The notes under the pieces: model-generated | What the model saw: only the letters and a program-made list of their open reading frames with translations | What the model was told of the DNA's origin: nothing | The model's database searches: none | Translations under genes and position numbers: made by a program | Part shown: piece by piece, positions 49,461-57,312 of the stretch | How the letters are laid out: each line of letters opens with the position of its first letter | Numbering within the stretch: the stretch's first letter is position 1 | NCBI RefSeq assembly: GCF_002561455.1 | Contig: NZ_NTUP01000013.1 | Location: 124,001-188,000, forward strand | Source: Bacillus sp. AFS015802 | GTDB taxonomy: Bacteria; Bacillota; Bacilli; Bacillales; Bacillaceae_B | Length of the DNA stretch: 64,000 bases | Direction: 5' to 3'

Positions 49461-50348
49461 ATGAACTTGAATAAACCTCCGTTAATTTCCATTATCCTTC
49501 CTGCTAAAAATGAAGGAAAAAACATTAAAACAACTCTTCAATCATTATTCTCGGTTCAAACAGGATATCCTCTTGAGGTAATCATAATTGACGATGGTTC
49601 CGAGGACCATTCTATAGCCGGAATTTCCACATATCTTAAAAAGGAAAACGTTAAATTTTATCAAACAGAGGGAATTGGACCTTCAAGAGCAAGAAATTTG
49701 GGAGCTTTCCATGCATCAGGTTCGTATTTCATATTTTGTGACGCTCATTTATTATTTGAAAATTGGTGGATCGATCAGTTAATTCAGCCATTGGTCAATA
49801 ATGATACAGATGTTGTAGCTCCAGCAATAGCGGATATTCGTGATCCAAAACGGATTGGATACGGTCAAACCTTGGATGAGTATTTAAGGGTTGTATGGAA
49901 TAAAAAGCAGCCCCACCTGTTTTATTCCCCCATTATTCCCGGTGGGTGTTTTGCTATCTCAAAAAAGGTTTTCAACCAAGTCGGCGGCTTTGAAACCGGC
50001 TTTCGAAAATGGGGGCATGAAGACGTCGAACTCTCCATTAAACTATGGCTTTTTGGTTTTCGGTGTTCAGTATTACCCAATGTAACGGTCCAACATTTAT
50101 TTAGAAGCAAGCACCCTTATATCGTTCGAACATATGATGTGCAGTACAATCAATTAAGGATGGCTCACCTACATTTTAACGATTCCAGAATAAAAAAAAT
50201 AAAACATTTCATCAGAGATTCTAAACAATTGAAACACATTGTTGAGCAGCTCTTGAAAGAAGGAATCCAGGAACAAAGAGAAGAATACCTTGAAAAACGC
50301 ATGCATGATGACGATTGGTATTTCAATAAATTCAGGATTGATTTCTAA
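49461..50348 (+). CDS. GT-A glycosyltransferase resembling polypeptide GalNAc-transferases
   Basis: The 295-residue protein starts ISIILPAKNEGKNIKTTLQSL with IIIDDGSEDHS, as in GT2. The metal motif is DAH (94-96, FIFCDAHLLFENW) where most bacterial GT2 enzymes have DxD; DxH is the form in eukaryotic polypeptide GalNAc-transferases (GT27). The stretch GGCFAISKKVFNQVGGFETGFRKWGHEDVELSIKLWLFGF (161-200) follows the same order as their GGLFAI..GGYD.GM.IWG.EN.E.S.R.W.CGG, and VQHLFRSKHPY (210-220) follows their GH.FRK..PY. It lies between two spore-surface-type genes behind a sigma-K-like promoter, so protein glycosylation of a coat protein is a reasonable guess. No membrane segment. Confidence 0.82.
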   Translation: MNLNKPPLISIILPAKNEGKNIKTTLQSLFSVQTGYPLEVIIIDDGSEDHSIAGISTYLKKENVKFYQTEGIGPSRARNLGAFHASGSYFIFCDAHLLFENWWIDQLIQPLVNNDTDVVAPAIADIRDPKRIGYGQTLDEYLRVVWNKKQPHLFYSPIIPGGCFAISKKVFNQVGGFETGFRKWGHEDVELSIKLWLFGFRCSVLPNVTVQHLFRSKHPYIVRTYDVQYNQLRMAHLHFNDSRIKKIKHFIRDSKQLKHIVEQLLKEGIQEQREEYLEKRMHDDDWYFNKFRIDF

Positions 50349-50358
50349 TATCAGCTTT

Positions 50359-50406
50359 AATCCCTTTATTCTGTTTGGTGAAAAATGACAGAATAAAGGG
50401 ATTTTT
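50359..50406 (+). terminator. Terminator of the GT27-like gene
   Basis: A 15-base perfect stem (AATCCCTTTATTCTG/CAGAATAAAGGGATT) with a 15-base loop is followed by TTTATAT. Confidence 0.9.
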
Positions 50407-50465
50407 ATATGAAACTATATATGTATTATATGAAAACTCTTTCTATATTCATCCCCTATCTCATA

Positions 50466-50494
50466 AATAAAACCCCGGTACATCACCGGGGTTT
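50466..50494 (-). terminator. Terminator of paralog B
   Basis: The stem AAACCCCGG/CCGGGGTTT is followed on the minus strand by TATTTATG, 14 bases past the stop codon. Confidence 0.85.
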
Positions 50495-50507
50495 CACTAT
50501 TTGGATG

Positions 50508-51293
50508 TTACTTAGCATTTAATGAAGCTTTGATTCTATCCATGATTGTCATTGGCTCATCGGCAAAATCTTCATCTTCAAATCCATCAGCCATTGGTGT
50601 TCCAGTTGGGTATGGCGTGTCTCTAAATCTCTCTTGAGTTTGCAGTAGCTTGAACCATAGATTAATATCCATTTTTTCGGTGATCTTGTTAAAGCGATTA
50701 AATCTATCAAAGTCTTTAGACAAGTCTAGTTCAAATACATCTGCATATACTAATTTACACTCAATTGGCTCATTGAAGAATTCATATGTGAACGAACCAG
50801 TTTTACAGCGGTCAGAGCTGTGCATATCGTCTGCTAAGAACTTAAATTCAGCATTATCTGAGCTTTTTTGGCTCTTATGCTGATCGACATACTCAAAAAT
50901 CTTAACATCATCGCTGCAAGTAAACGGTACATCAACGCTGTAGTCACGCACATAACCACTGCATGCATCTACATATTGAATATTTTTGTGAACGACTCCG
51001 GTTACATATACTTTTACTTTATCCAGGCTGTATGGATGTTTGATCACTTCGCATTGCTTCAATGATACATTTTTCTTGATTACCTTTACTTCTCTTGCCG
51101 GTGTAGGAAGATTAATGTTAGCTTCAACATTTGCTTGTAATTTTACATGAGATAATACTACCGGGACATCAATAGTAAGGGGAGGGATGTCAAAGCCTTT
51201 TGCTTCACAAGAAACGCTTATCGGTTTTACTTTGTCACATTGTGGTGCTGGTGGGCAGCCTTTTGTGTTGTGGCATCCTGTGTTTTTCTTCAT
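50508..51293 (-). CDS. Spore-surface-type protein, SPOCS/DUF3794-like (paralog B)
   Basis: The 261-residue protein has the same core as its neighbours but is more diverged: IDVPVVLSHVKLQANVEANINLPTPAREVKVIKKNVSLKQCEVI, then VKVYVTGVVHKNIQYVDAC and VDVPFTC. The N-terminus is cysteine-rich (CHNTKGCPPAPQC). It lacks the EWDEA block of paralogs A and C and ends in an acidic helical tail. It reads on the opposite strand. A CATAGAGTA element (a sigma-K -10 match, without a good -35) lies about 80 bases upstream, and AAGGAGTG precedes the ATG. Confidence 0.8.
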   Translation of the reverse strand: MKKNTGCHNTKGCPPAPQCDKVKPISVSCEAKGFDIPPLTIDVPVVLSHVKLQANVEANINLPTPAREVKVIKKNVSLKQCEVIKHPYSLDKVKVYVTGVVHKNIQYVDACSGYVRDYSVDVPFTCSDDVKIFEYVDQHKSQKSSDNAEFKFLADDMHSSDRCKTGSFTYEFFNEPIECKLVYADVFELDLSKDFDRFNRFNKITEKMDINLWFKLLQTQERFRDTPYPTGTPMADGFEDEDFADEPMTIMDRIKASLNAK

Positions 51294-51761
51294 TTATTTC
51301 ACTCCTTGAATTTTTTTGTCAATGCAATTACGTTTGAAAACTACCGATCAAACATAATTACCCTTGACTACTATACTCTATGAATAAATCTTGAAATGGA
51401 ATGGACTAGTGTCGATGGACTATAGCATATTTTTACATTTTTATGTGATTAATCAGGTGAATGATTACTTAATGCACATCAGAGAGATGATCCCTTTAAA
51501 ATCCTATGCAGAATACATAATGAAATTACACAATGAATGTCCATACGTCCTTTTAGTCCTTTTAGCGTGACATATATCAATAACCAACATTCATTTAGGC
51601 CCTTCTTCAACATCTCAGAAGAATCTATTTTTAATGTCAACACGACTACCGGACAAGAGCCCTTTTATACTTTAATTAAGGATAATAGGCTGTATTATCA
51701 ATCAAAAACATTGGAGATACGTATGATATTTTATGAAAAGACCAAAAAGGAGAGATTTCAA
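51294..51761. other. Divergent control region between paralog B and the CotZ-like gene
   Basis: About 470 AT-rich bases. A minus-strand CATAGAGTA (51374-51382) is the only sigma-K-like -10 seen. The reading frame of the CotZ-like gene stays open through its right half (from 51537), but that part has no ribosome site and looks unlike a protein, so I leave it out. Confidence 0.4.
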
Positions 51762-52331
51762 ATGAGTTATCAAAAATCTTATTATGATAAAGATTACGAC
51801 AAACAGTCTTTCAAAGATTGCTACAAATCCAATAAACATTATGAAAACTGTGTCGAGGAAGTTTTGGAAGCCATTTTAGAGGCGCAAAACAAAGTGAAGG
51901 AAAATCATGATTGTTGTAAATCTTCCTGTAAGGATTCCATTGATGAATTGCTGCACGAAAAAAAACCACCCAAAAAAAATACAATCCCATTTATACTCTA
52001 TTGTGGATGTGAACCGTTCAAAGGCACAGGGGTGACGACCTATTCTTGTCATTCTAAGAAAAAGAAATTCAAGTGTGTGGAATCTTTTATCTTTAAAATC
52101 AAAGACCTTGACAAGGGCTGTGCCGTTCTTGAACTGCTGACTTTCAAAACTGATCACAAATATCATGAATCCGATGGAAAACATGAAGGGAAGGATTTAC
52201 ACTCTGTTTGTTCTCAAATCGATCATAAGTGTGTTAGCGATCTAGTTGAAACAGGTATATGTATAAATGTAGACCTTTCTTGTTTTTGTGCGATTTCATG
52301 TTTACCCCCAGTCCATTTCAAAAAATGCTAG
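51762..52331 (+). CDS. CotY/CotZ-family spore coat/crust protein
   Basis: The 189-residue protein starts MSYQKSYYDKDYDKQSFKD after AAGGAGAG and is rich in cysteine and lysine. The C-terminal half matches the CotY/CotZ family: FILYCGCEPFKGTG, CAVLELLTFK, and ETGICINVDLSCFCAISCLPPVHF. Family members form cross-linked cysteine-rich layers of the outer coat, crust or exosporium. The N-terminal 50 residues are charged and tyrosine-rich. Only one copy is present, without a CotX-like gene beside it. Confidence 0.88.
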   Translation: MSYQKSYYDKDYDKQSFKDCYKSNKHYENCVEEVLEAILEAQNKVKENHDCCKSSCKDSIDELLHEKKPPKKNTIPFILYCGCEPFKGTGVTTYSCHSKKKKFKCVESFIFKIKDLDKGCAVLELLTFKTDHKYHESDGKHEGKDLHSVCSQIDHKCVSDLVETGICINVDLSCFCAISCLPPVHFKKC

Positions 52332-52370
52332 TGTGATATATCTAAATTGGAACTGAATCATAATGGAAAC

Positions 52371-52395
52371 AGGTGAACATTAGACATGTTCACCT
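52371..52395. terminator. Hairpin between the CotZ-like gene and the actin pair
   Basis: A perfect 10-base stem (AGGTGAACAT/ATGTTCACCT) with a 5-base loop lies between two converging stops. There is no T tract, so termination strength is uncertain. Confidence 0.45.
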
Positions 52396-52406
52396 CCATA
52401 TCAAGA

Positions 52407-52781
52407 CTATCCCCCAAAAGCTTCAAGAAGATCTTCTATTTCTTCCATATTCCACTCATCAGCTTCCTCTTGATGGCGGCCAGGAGTATAGTCTTTACTT
52501 TTTTCTTTTTGCATAAAAGATTCGTCTCGTATCATTTTTTTGATATTTGTCAGTTCTTTGAGTATTTCATTTGTTTGATCATTTTTCAAATGCTTTGAGT
52601 GAAAATAATGGTTTAGAGCCGAAAATAGTAAATGGCTTAATGTATTATTGGCGGTATGATACTCAATTTGACTTTGTATATAATCTGACACTGTAAGAGT
52701 ATCCCCGGTCTTCACTTCAATAAAGTTGTCTGGAATCGTGATGCTCGTTTTATTCGTGTAGTCGGTGTATATTTCTGACAT
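52407..52781 (-). CDS. Small partner of the ParM-like actin (putative ParR/AlfB-like adaptor)
   Basis: The 124-residue protein is mostly helical, with YIQSQIEYHTANNTLSHLLFSALNHYFHSKHLKND in the middle and an acidic, glutamate-rich end (EADEWNMEEIEDLLEAFGG). It follows the actin gene by 12 bases, the usual order of plasmid actin plus DNA-binding adaptor, and the acidic hydrophobic C-terminal tail resembles the filament-binding tail of ParR-type adaptors. I see no ribbon-helix-helix that I can name, so DNA binding is inferred. Start: ATG with GAGGG 6 bases upstream; an ATG two codons earlier touches the ribosome site. Confidence 0.7.
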   Translation of the reverse strand: MSEIYTDYTNKTSITIPDNFIEVKTGDTLTVSDYIQSQIEYHTANNTLSHLLFSALNHYFHSKHLKNDQTNEILKELTNIKKMIRDESFMQKEKSKDYTPGRHQEEADEWNMEEIEDLLEAFGG

Positions 52782-52793
52782 ATACATCCCTCA

Positions 52794-53978
52794 CTAACTT
52801 TTTGTGTATACAAGTTCTTCTGTATTTTTTTTCCTTAATTGATTCATCTTGGCTAACACATTCAAACCAAGTACATTTAATTTTTCCATATCTTCCGGAA
52901 AGTATAGTTCGATCGGTCGCCCTCTTTCAGCCCATCTCACTGCAGCTTCCTGTATTTGTCTCTGTGCGAGTTTCGCTGCACCCCCTACAGCGATATAGCG
53001 GACAGCACCTTTAATTTCACTGGAACTGTTGCGTATTCGGTCAAAATGCTCAAGGTATTTGATCGCCATTAACTTTAATTGCGGGATGATGTATTTGCTT
53101 ATATCCTTCCTTACTCCTGCAAATGGTTCTACATACCACTCTGAAGGTCCGGCTGCAAGTTTCTCTTCAAGCTCGGCACGGGAATCAAATTTATACAATT
53201 CATTTTTACTTACTTTCTGGATGATATTATCCAGGAATGAATTTATACCGAATGGCTCACCTTCTACTGAAGCAACCGGTTTATTATTTTTTATTCCGAC
53301 GAAATCTACCGAGTCCCCCCCTAAATCACCTATGATGATTCCCTTGGCAGAATCCTTCACCAGGGTTTCATCTTTGATACCGAGAGATTCCTGGTCCCGG
53401 GTCATCCCCAGGTAAGCACATGCTCCCTCTGCCCCAATGATGACATCTTCAATATGAAGCTTCACGACTATTTCTTTAGGCTCTTGTATTCCAGGCGCCT
53501 TATGAAGGATTATGGTGTGAGTGCCGATCAGACGGTTCCTCAGTAATTCTTTTTTTTCTTTATATTGTGTTGTCGGTAAAGATACAGCCAGCTGTTGGAC
53601 CTTGTATTCGATTTCCGTGTTATCCTGCTCGGTTAGAATAGCGTGATAGGCTGCAATACCAAACAACAATGTATACGTTCTGACTTCATCCACCTTTTGA
53701 TTATTAAAAGAGGTCAGGCTCACATTTTTTTGTCTTGTTGCAGACTTACCAATATAAAAAATTTCACGTTTATCAATAAAGGCCGGGCTTTTCACTTCTA
53801 CAATTAAGTTATCCTCAAGTTCTACATCTTCTTCATCATAAGGCTTTTCATAAAATTCTTCATCGAATAAGGCAATGGCATTAGGCATTTGATATTCAGA
53901 TATTTCCCCTTGCTGAGTGGCTAATACTTTATACCAGCTGTTACCTATATCAACCGCAAGAAAGTTATTTCGTTCCAT
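52794..53978 (-). CDS. ParM/StbA-family actin-like ATPase
   Basis: The 394-residue protein has the actin-fold ATPase motifs: PHOSPHATE-1 AVDIGNSWYK (Asp10), PHOSPHATE-2 IIIGDLGGDSVDF (Asp218), and the ADENOSINE motif YIAVGGAAKL (328-337), with IGAEGACAYLG between. It belongs to the ParM/Alp group of plasmid-segregating actins, not to MreB or FtsA. The start has GAGGAGG upstream. It is chromosomal here and surrounded by spore coat-type genes. No plasmid replication gene or iteron array is near. Its job is not known: it may move DNA, organise the mother cell or coat, or be a plasmid remnant. Confidence 0.85.
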   Translation of the reverse strand: MERNNFLAVDIGNSWYKVLATQQGEISEYQMPNAIALFDEEFYEKPYDEEDVELEDNLIVEVKSPAFIDKREIFYIGKSATRQKNVSLTSFNNQKVDEVRTYTLLFGIAAYHAILTEQDNTEIEYKVQQLAVSLPTTQYKEKKELLRNRLIGTHTIILHKAPGIQEPKEIVVKLHIEDVIIGAEGACAYLGMTRDQESLGIKDETLVKDSAKGIIIGDLGGDSVDFVGIKNNKPVASVEGEPFGINSFLDNIIQKVSKNELYKFDSRAELEEKLAAGPSEWYVEPFAGVRKDISKYIIPQLKLMAIKYLEHFDRIRNSSSEIKGAVRYIAVGGAAKLAQRQIQEAAVRWAERGRPIELYFPEDMEKLNVLGLNVLAKMNQLRKKNTEELVYTKS

Positions 53979-54337
53979 AAAATCATCCTCCTCTTGTAGA
54001 AGTTTATGATTAAGAGGTCACAGTCTGTGCAAGTACTTTTTCATATTTATATATCTTTACTCTTTACAGATTACAATCACCGCTCATCGGACTCATCGTT
54101 ACGAACCTTCAGCCTGCTTATTACAATATACTTCAAATAAGTACTTATTGATTCTCCAAACAAAAGCATAGCTTATTCACTCTGGTTCTCCATCTATTTG
54201 TAGTCTGCAAAAGCTCATAAAGAAGACAAAGCGTTTAGGTAAAAGTCTAATTTCCTGTAATTTTCCGTGATAAACGCCCAAACAATGCTCCACTTCCAGC
54301 ATAGGATGCAATTATCTTGTGTTAGGAGGAAAGCCCA
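53979..54337. other. Divergent interval between the actin pair and paralog C
   Basis: About 360 bases with no gene. Upstream of the actin gene lies an 11-base palindrome CACAG-T-CTGTG (54019-54029), a possible binding site for an autoregulator. A TCATCG-GAC-TCATCG short direct repeat is the only repeat seen; there is no centromere-like iteron array of the kind beside plasmid ParM systems. Confidence 0.4.
54281..54308 (+). promoter_or_regulatory. Sigma-K-like promoter of paralogs C and D
   Basis: AAC, a 16/17-base spacer and CATAGGATG match the sigma-K pattern except for the last base (G for A). The same CATAnnnTG variant occurs at the P2 promoter of cotE. Confidence 0.45.
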
Positions 54338-55093
54338 ATGTCTGAAACAAATAAAAACCATGACTGTCATGTAACATCCAAATTAAATGAATGTGAATCT
54401 TATCCTCACCATCCACATGTTTCTTTAGGAAAGGTGATTTCAAAAATACCTGTAGTTCTAGCAGAACTAAAGCTTCAGCTGAATTTAGATGCCACGATCC
54501 ATTTTCCAGAACCTGTACTTGAAATTAAAGATATAAAAAAACAAGTGAAATTGACTCAATGCCGCTTATTACTGCCTTCAAATAAGCTTTTCGTAAAAGG
54601 TTTCGTCCGAAAAAATATTCAATATGCCAGCCCATGTAACGATATTGACCAAAGCTCATCATGTTCAATATCTTCTGACTTGCATTCGTATACTGTAGAT
54701 ATCCCATTTGACTGTGTCACTGAAATTAAGAAATACTGTTCACTGCCTGTTATGCCTCAAGTAAATAATCGTCAAGAATTCGATTTTCTCGTTTCCAAAT
54801 CATTACCTTCAGGCTATCCGGAGAGAGATGAGCTCCTTACAAGTGATCTTTCACAATATCATCAGGAAAGCAGTCAATACTACAATGAGCTTCCTTTCTG
54901 CGAGTTAATCTCCAGTAAAATAATTGAATGGGATGAAGCTGTGGATCGACTACCCCTGCCAAATTCTGCTCCACTTGGAGAAGGATATTTTACTACTATG
55001 GAAGAAAAAATGGTTCTGGATCTTTGCATAAAGGTTTTACAGCAACAACAAGTATGTATTTCATCCAGGCATCACGAGGATGATTGTGACTGA
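54338..55093 (+). CDS. Spore-surface-type protein, SPOCS/DUF3794-like (paralog C)
   Basis: The 251-residue protein is the closest relative of paralog A in the island: KIPVVLAELKLQLNLDATIHFPEPVLEIKDIKKQVKLTQCRLL, LFVKGFVRKNIQYASPC, DIPFDC, then ELISSKIIEWDEAVDR. An N-terminal segment is rich in histidine and cysteine (NHDCHVTSKLNECESYPHHPH). AGGAGGAAAG precedes the ATG. It likely shares a transcript with the large acidic protein gene 72 bases downstream. Confidence 0.83.
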   Translation: MSETNKNHDCHVTSKLNECESYPHHPHVSLGKVISKIPVVLAELKLQLNLDATIHFPEPVLEIKDIKKQVKLTQCRLLLPSNKLFVKGFVRKNIQYASPCNDIDQSSSCSISSDLHSYTVDIPFDCVTEIKKYCSLPVMPQVNNRQEFDFLVSKSLPSGYPERDELLTSDLSQYHQESSQYYNELPFCELISSKIIEWDEAVDRLPLPNSAPLGEGYFTTMEEKMVLDLCIKVLQQQQVCISSRHHEDDCD

Positions 55094-55164
55094 TTCCTGA
55101 TACCCTTTTTTCACAATACAAATTTCAAAAGTAAGGAGGGATTGGAGAGGATGCTTTCAAAGCA

Positions 55165-57180
55165 ATGCCTTTCAAGGGAAAAATGAAAAACAGCCAACCA
55201 AACCTTTCGGGATTTTACCGATTTCATGGAAGAAATGACATTCATCAAGCTGGCAAATTTGAACATGATCACTCCTTCCCAAAGATGAACCAGACTGATA
55301 ACTTACAAATGGATCATAAAAATACGACAAGAGAAAGTGATTCAAGAAACAAATTGGAAAGTACTGACACCTTCACCTCTCGTGAAGACCTGACCAAACC
55401 CAAACCTGTGCTGTTCCCACCCCCAAAGGTTCGGGATCATGCAGTATCCACAAATAAGATAAGAAGTGATCTAAGTGACCATGAACTGAATCCAGTCGTA
55501 TTTAACGAAGCAGATGATGACGATGTTAATCTGAGGAATGAAGAACAGGAGTTGGAGCAAAGTAAGCGAATATCAAATCTTGCAAATGATTTTTATTCCT
55601 TGCTTGAAGACTCCTCTCCAATCCAGGAAAAAGATGAATCCATTGAAGAACCATCTAACCTGAATTTAGAACTTCCTGAATCCACACTTTTGATAAATCC
55701 AGGGGAAGAGGGAAATCCCATTCCTTCAAAAACGGAATTATTAAGGGAATTCCATTCGATGTTAGAGGATAAAGATTCATTGATTACTATGGATCATATT
55801 TCCCCAGTGGATAACCATCCAGATCAGGATGAAATCGTGTCTCCCATTGAAAACATAGATGTACCCAATAAGCGGAAGCATGATTTTAAGGATGAAGGGA
55901 AATATTCAGATGAGAAAGCTGCCTTGATAGATGAAATATCCTCGTTACTAAACTCTTACAATACAGAAGAATATAGCGAGAACCATTTTGAAAGGAATAT
56001 TGAATTAAAAGATGAAAAAGGAATTGGTCAGTCAGATGAACGTCATTATGCTAAGAAAAAGTCAGTACTTGAAAAAGATGACTTACATGATGCTGGAGAA
56101 GAATCTGATTCAAAGCCAAACGCTCACACCGGCAAATTTGACGATTCATCTTGGGAAAAGTCAGAGGTAGAGAGTATAAATTCGAAAGATGACTTTCATT
56201 TCTTGAGTGATTTTTATGAAGATGACGAGGATGAATCAGAAAATCCTGGACTCACTTTAGACGAAGACAATACTATTGAACTTCAGGATGACTCTATAAT
56301 GGCTGAACTACCCCAAGATCAAGACCATGAGGAGAAGTATAAAGAACCAAATTTAATTGATCAAGACTTGGATCACGGCGATTTTAATACAGGAGCTGAC
56401 TTCACAACTGAACCTGAGAGTGAAGGAGATGGAGACTCAGACACAGATTATTCACCCTCTGCAGATGAATTCACCAACCTATTAATCGAAAATTTCTGTA
56501 AAAAAGAACAAAGCAGTGAACCTGAGGTGGGTGAGGACTTATTAACTGAGTCGTATGAATACTTACCTTCACTTGAAGAAGAAATTGTAGAAGCTAACCC
56601 TGAAGAGAATAGAAAATGTAAGAAACCCGGATCCCTTCTTTTAGCCAAACTTCCCGTATACCTCTCTACCACTAAGGTGGAGTTCACCTTTACTGATTCA
56701 ATTGACTTACTATGGCCGGTAGCAGAAATTCTCAAGACGAATTGGTCCCTTTTCTCATTAGAGGCTAAAGTACTTCTTCCCCATTCACATGTATTTATAA
56801 AAGCACTGCTTATCGCGGAAATCGAGTATGTATGTGAAAATTTATCGAATACAATTCATTGCATTAAGGTGCCTATACATCTGGAGAAAGTGATGAATAT
56901 CCCTTGGGAATCCTCCTTACCTGAATTACCTAATGAATATAAAAAAGAATATCTGTTCACTTCTCCGGGTGAAAACTGGATCACTTTCCACCATGAAACT
57001 TATAAAAGCACTGCTGAACCCATCAATCATACTAAAAGGAACGTTCATATAATCGCACACAACGAAATAGATTCCAGTCTGGAAAATACTACAATCCAGT
57101 TGCAGGGTACCGCAGATGTAACCATTGACTTTTATCAGAAGCAATATGTCCAGATTAAAGGGTCCGATTCAACTGATTAA
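55165..57180 (+). CDS. Large acidic protein with C-terminal SPOCS-like domain (paralog D)
   Basis: The 671-residue protein has two parts. Residues 1-485 are acidic and low in complexity, with likely disordered stretches. They contain several short helix-like motifs of similar pattern: NDFYSLLEDS (141-150), REFHSMLEDK (194-203), DEISSLLNSY (256-265) and DEFTNLLIENF (434-444). Residues 488-660 keep the core of the neighbouring paralogs in a diverged form (LAKLPVYLSTTKVEF, HVFIKALLIAEIEYVCE, IHCIKVPIHLEKV). The ATG is far from its AGGAGGG (24 bases), with an overlapping 11-codon out-of-frame frame in between. I read it as an outer spore-layer protein; function is inferred. Confidence 0.78.
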   Translation: MPFKGKMKNSQPNLSGFYRFHGRNDIHQAGKFEHDHSFPKMNQTDNLQMDHKNTTRESDSRNKLESTDTFTSREDLTKPKPVLFPPPKVRDHAVSTNKIRSDLSDHELNPVVFNEADDDDVNLRNEEQELEQSKRISNLANDFYSLLEDSSPIQEKDESIEEPSNLNLELPESTLLINPGEEGNPIPSKTELLREFHSMLEDKDSLITMDHISPVDNHPDQDEIVSPIENIDVPNKRKHDFKDEGKYSDEKAALIDEISSLLNSYNTEEYSENHFERNIELKDEKGIGQSDERHYAKKKSVLEKDDLHDAGEESDSKPNAHTGKFDDSSWEKSEVESINSKDDFHFLSDFYEDDEDESENPGLTLDEDNTIELQDDSIMAELPQDQDHEEKYKEPNLIDQDLDHGDFNTGADFTTEPESEGDGDSDTDYSPSADEFTNLLIENFCKKEQSSEPEVGEDLLTESYEYLPSLEEEIVEANPEENRKCKKPGSLLLAKLPVYLSTTKVEFTFTDSIDLLWPVAEILKTNWSLFSLEAKVLLPHSHVFIKALLIAEIEYVCENLSNTIHCIKVPIHLEKVMNIPWESSLPELPNEYKKEYLFTSPGENWITFHHETYKSTAEPINHTKRNVHIIAHNEIDSSLENTTIQLQGTADVTIDFYQKQYVQIKGSDSTD

Positions 57181-57254
57181 GGGAAATGGGTCTGTCATGA
57201 TATTTTTCATCAAAATGATTTCAAACAGGTTTAAGGACTATCGTCATAAAAACC

Positions 57255-57289
57255 CGAAAAAGGGGCCCTTCATAAGGGTCCCTTTTTCG
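57255..57289. terminator. Bidirectional terminator before korB
   Basis: The stem CGAAAAAGGG/CCCTTTTTCG encloses a smaller hairpin (GGGCCCTTCATAAGGGTCC). It lies between two converging genes and has T-rich 3' arms on either strand. Confidence 0.75.
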
Positions 57290-57312
57290 TAAATTGAAGG
57301 ATCGTTATTTTT

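Noticed and set aside
51537-51761. N-terminal extension of the CotZ-like gene to an ATG at 51537
   Set aside because: No ribosome site, sequence unlike the CotY/CotZ family, and a good AAGGAGAG site lies before the ATG at 51762.
53979-54337. Centromere-like repeat array for the actin pair
   Set aside because: Only one 6-base direct repeat and one 11-base palindrome were seen; no tandem iterons.
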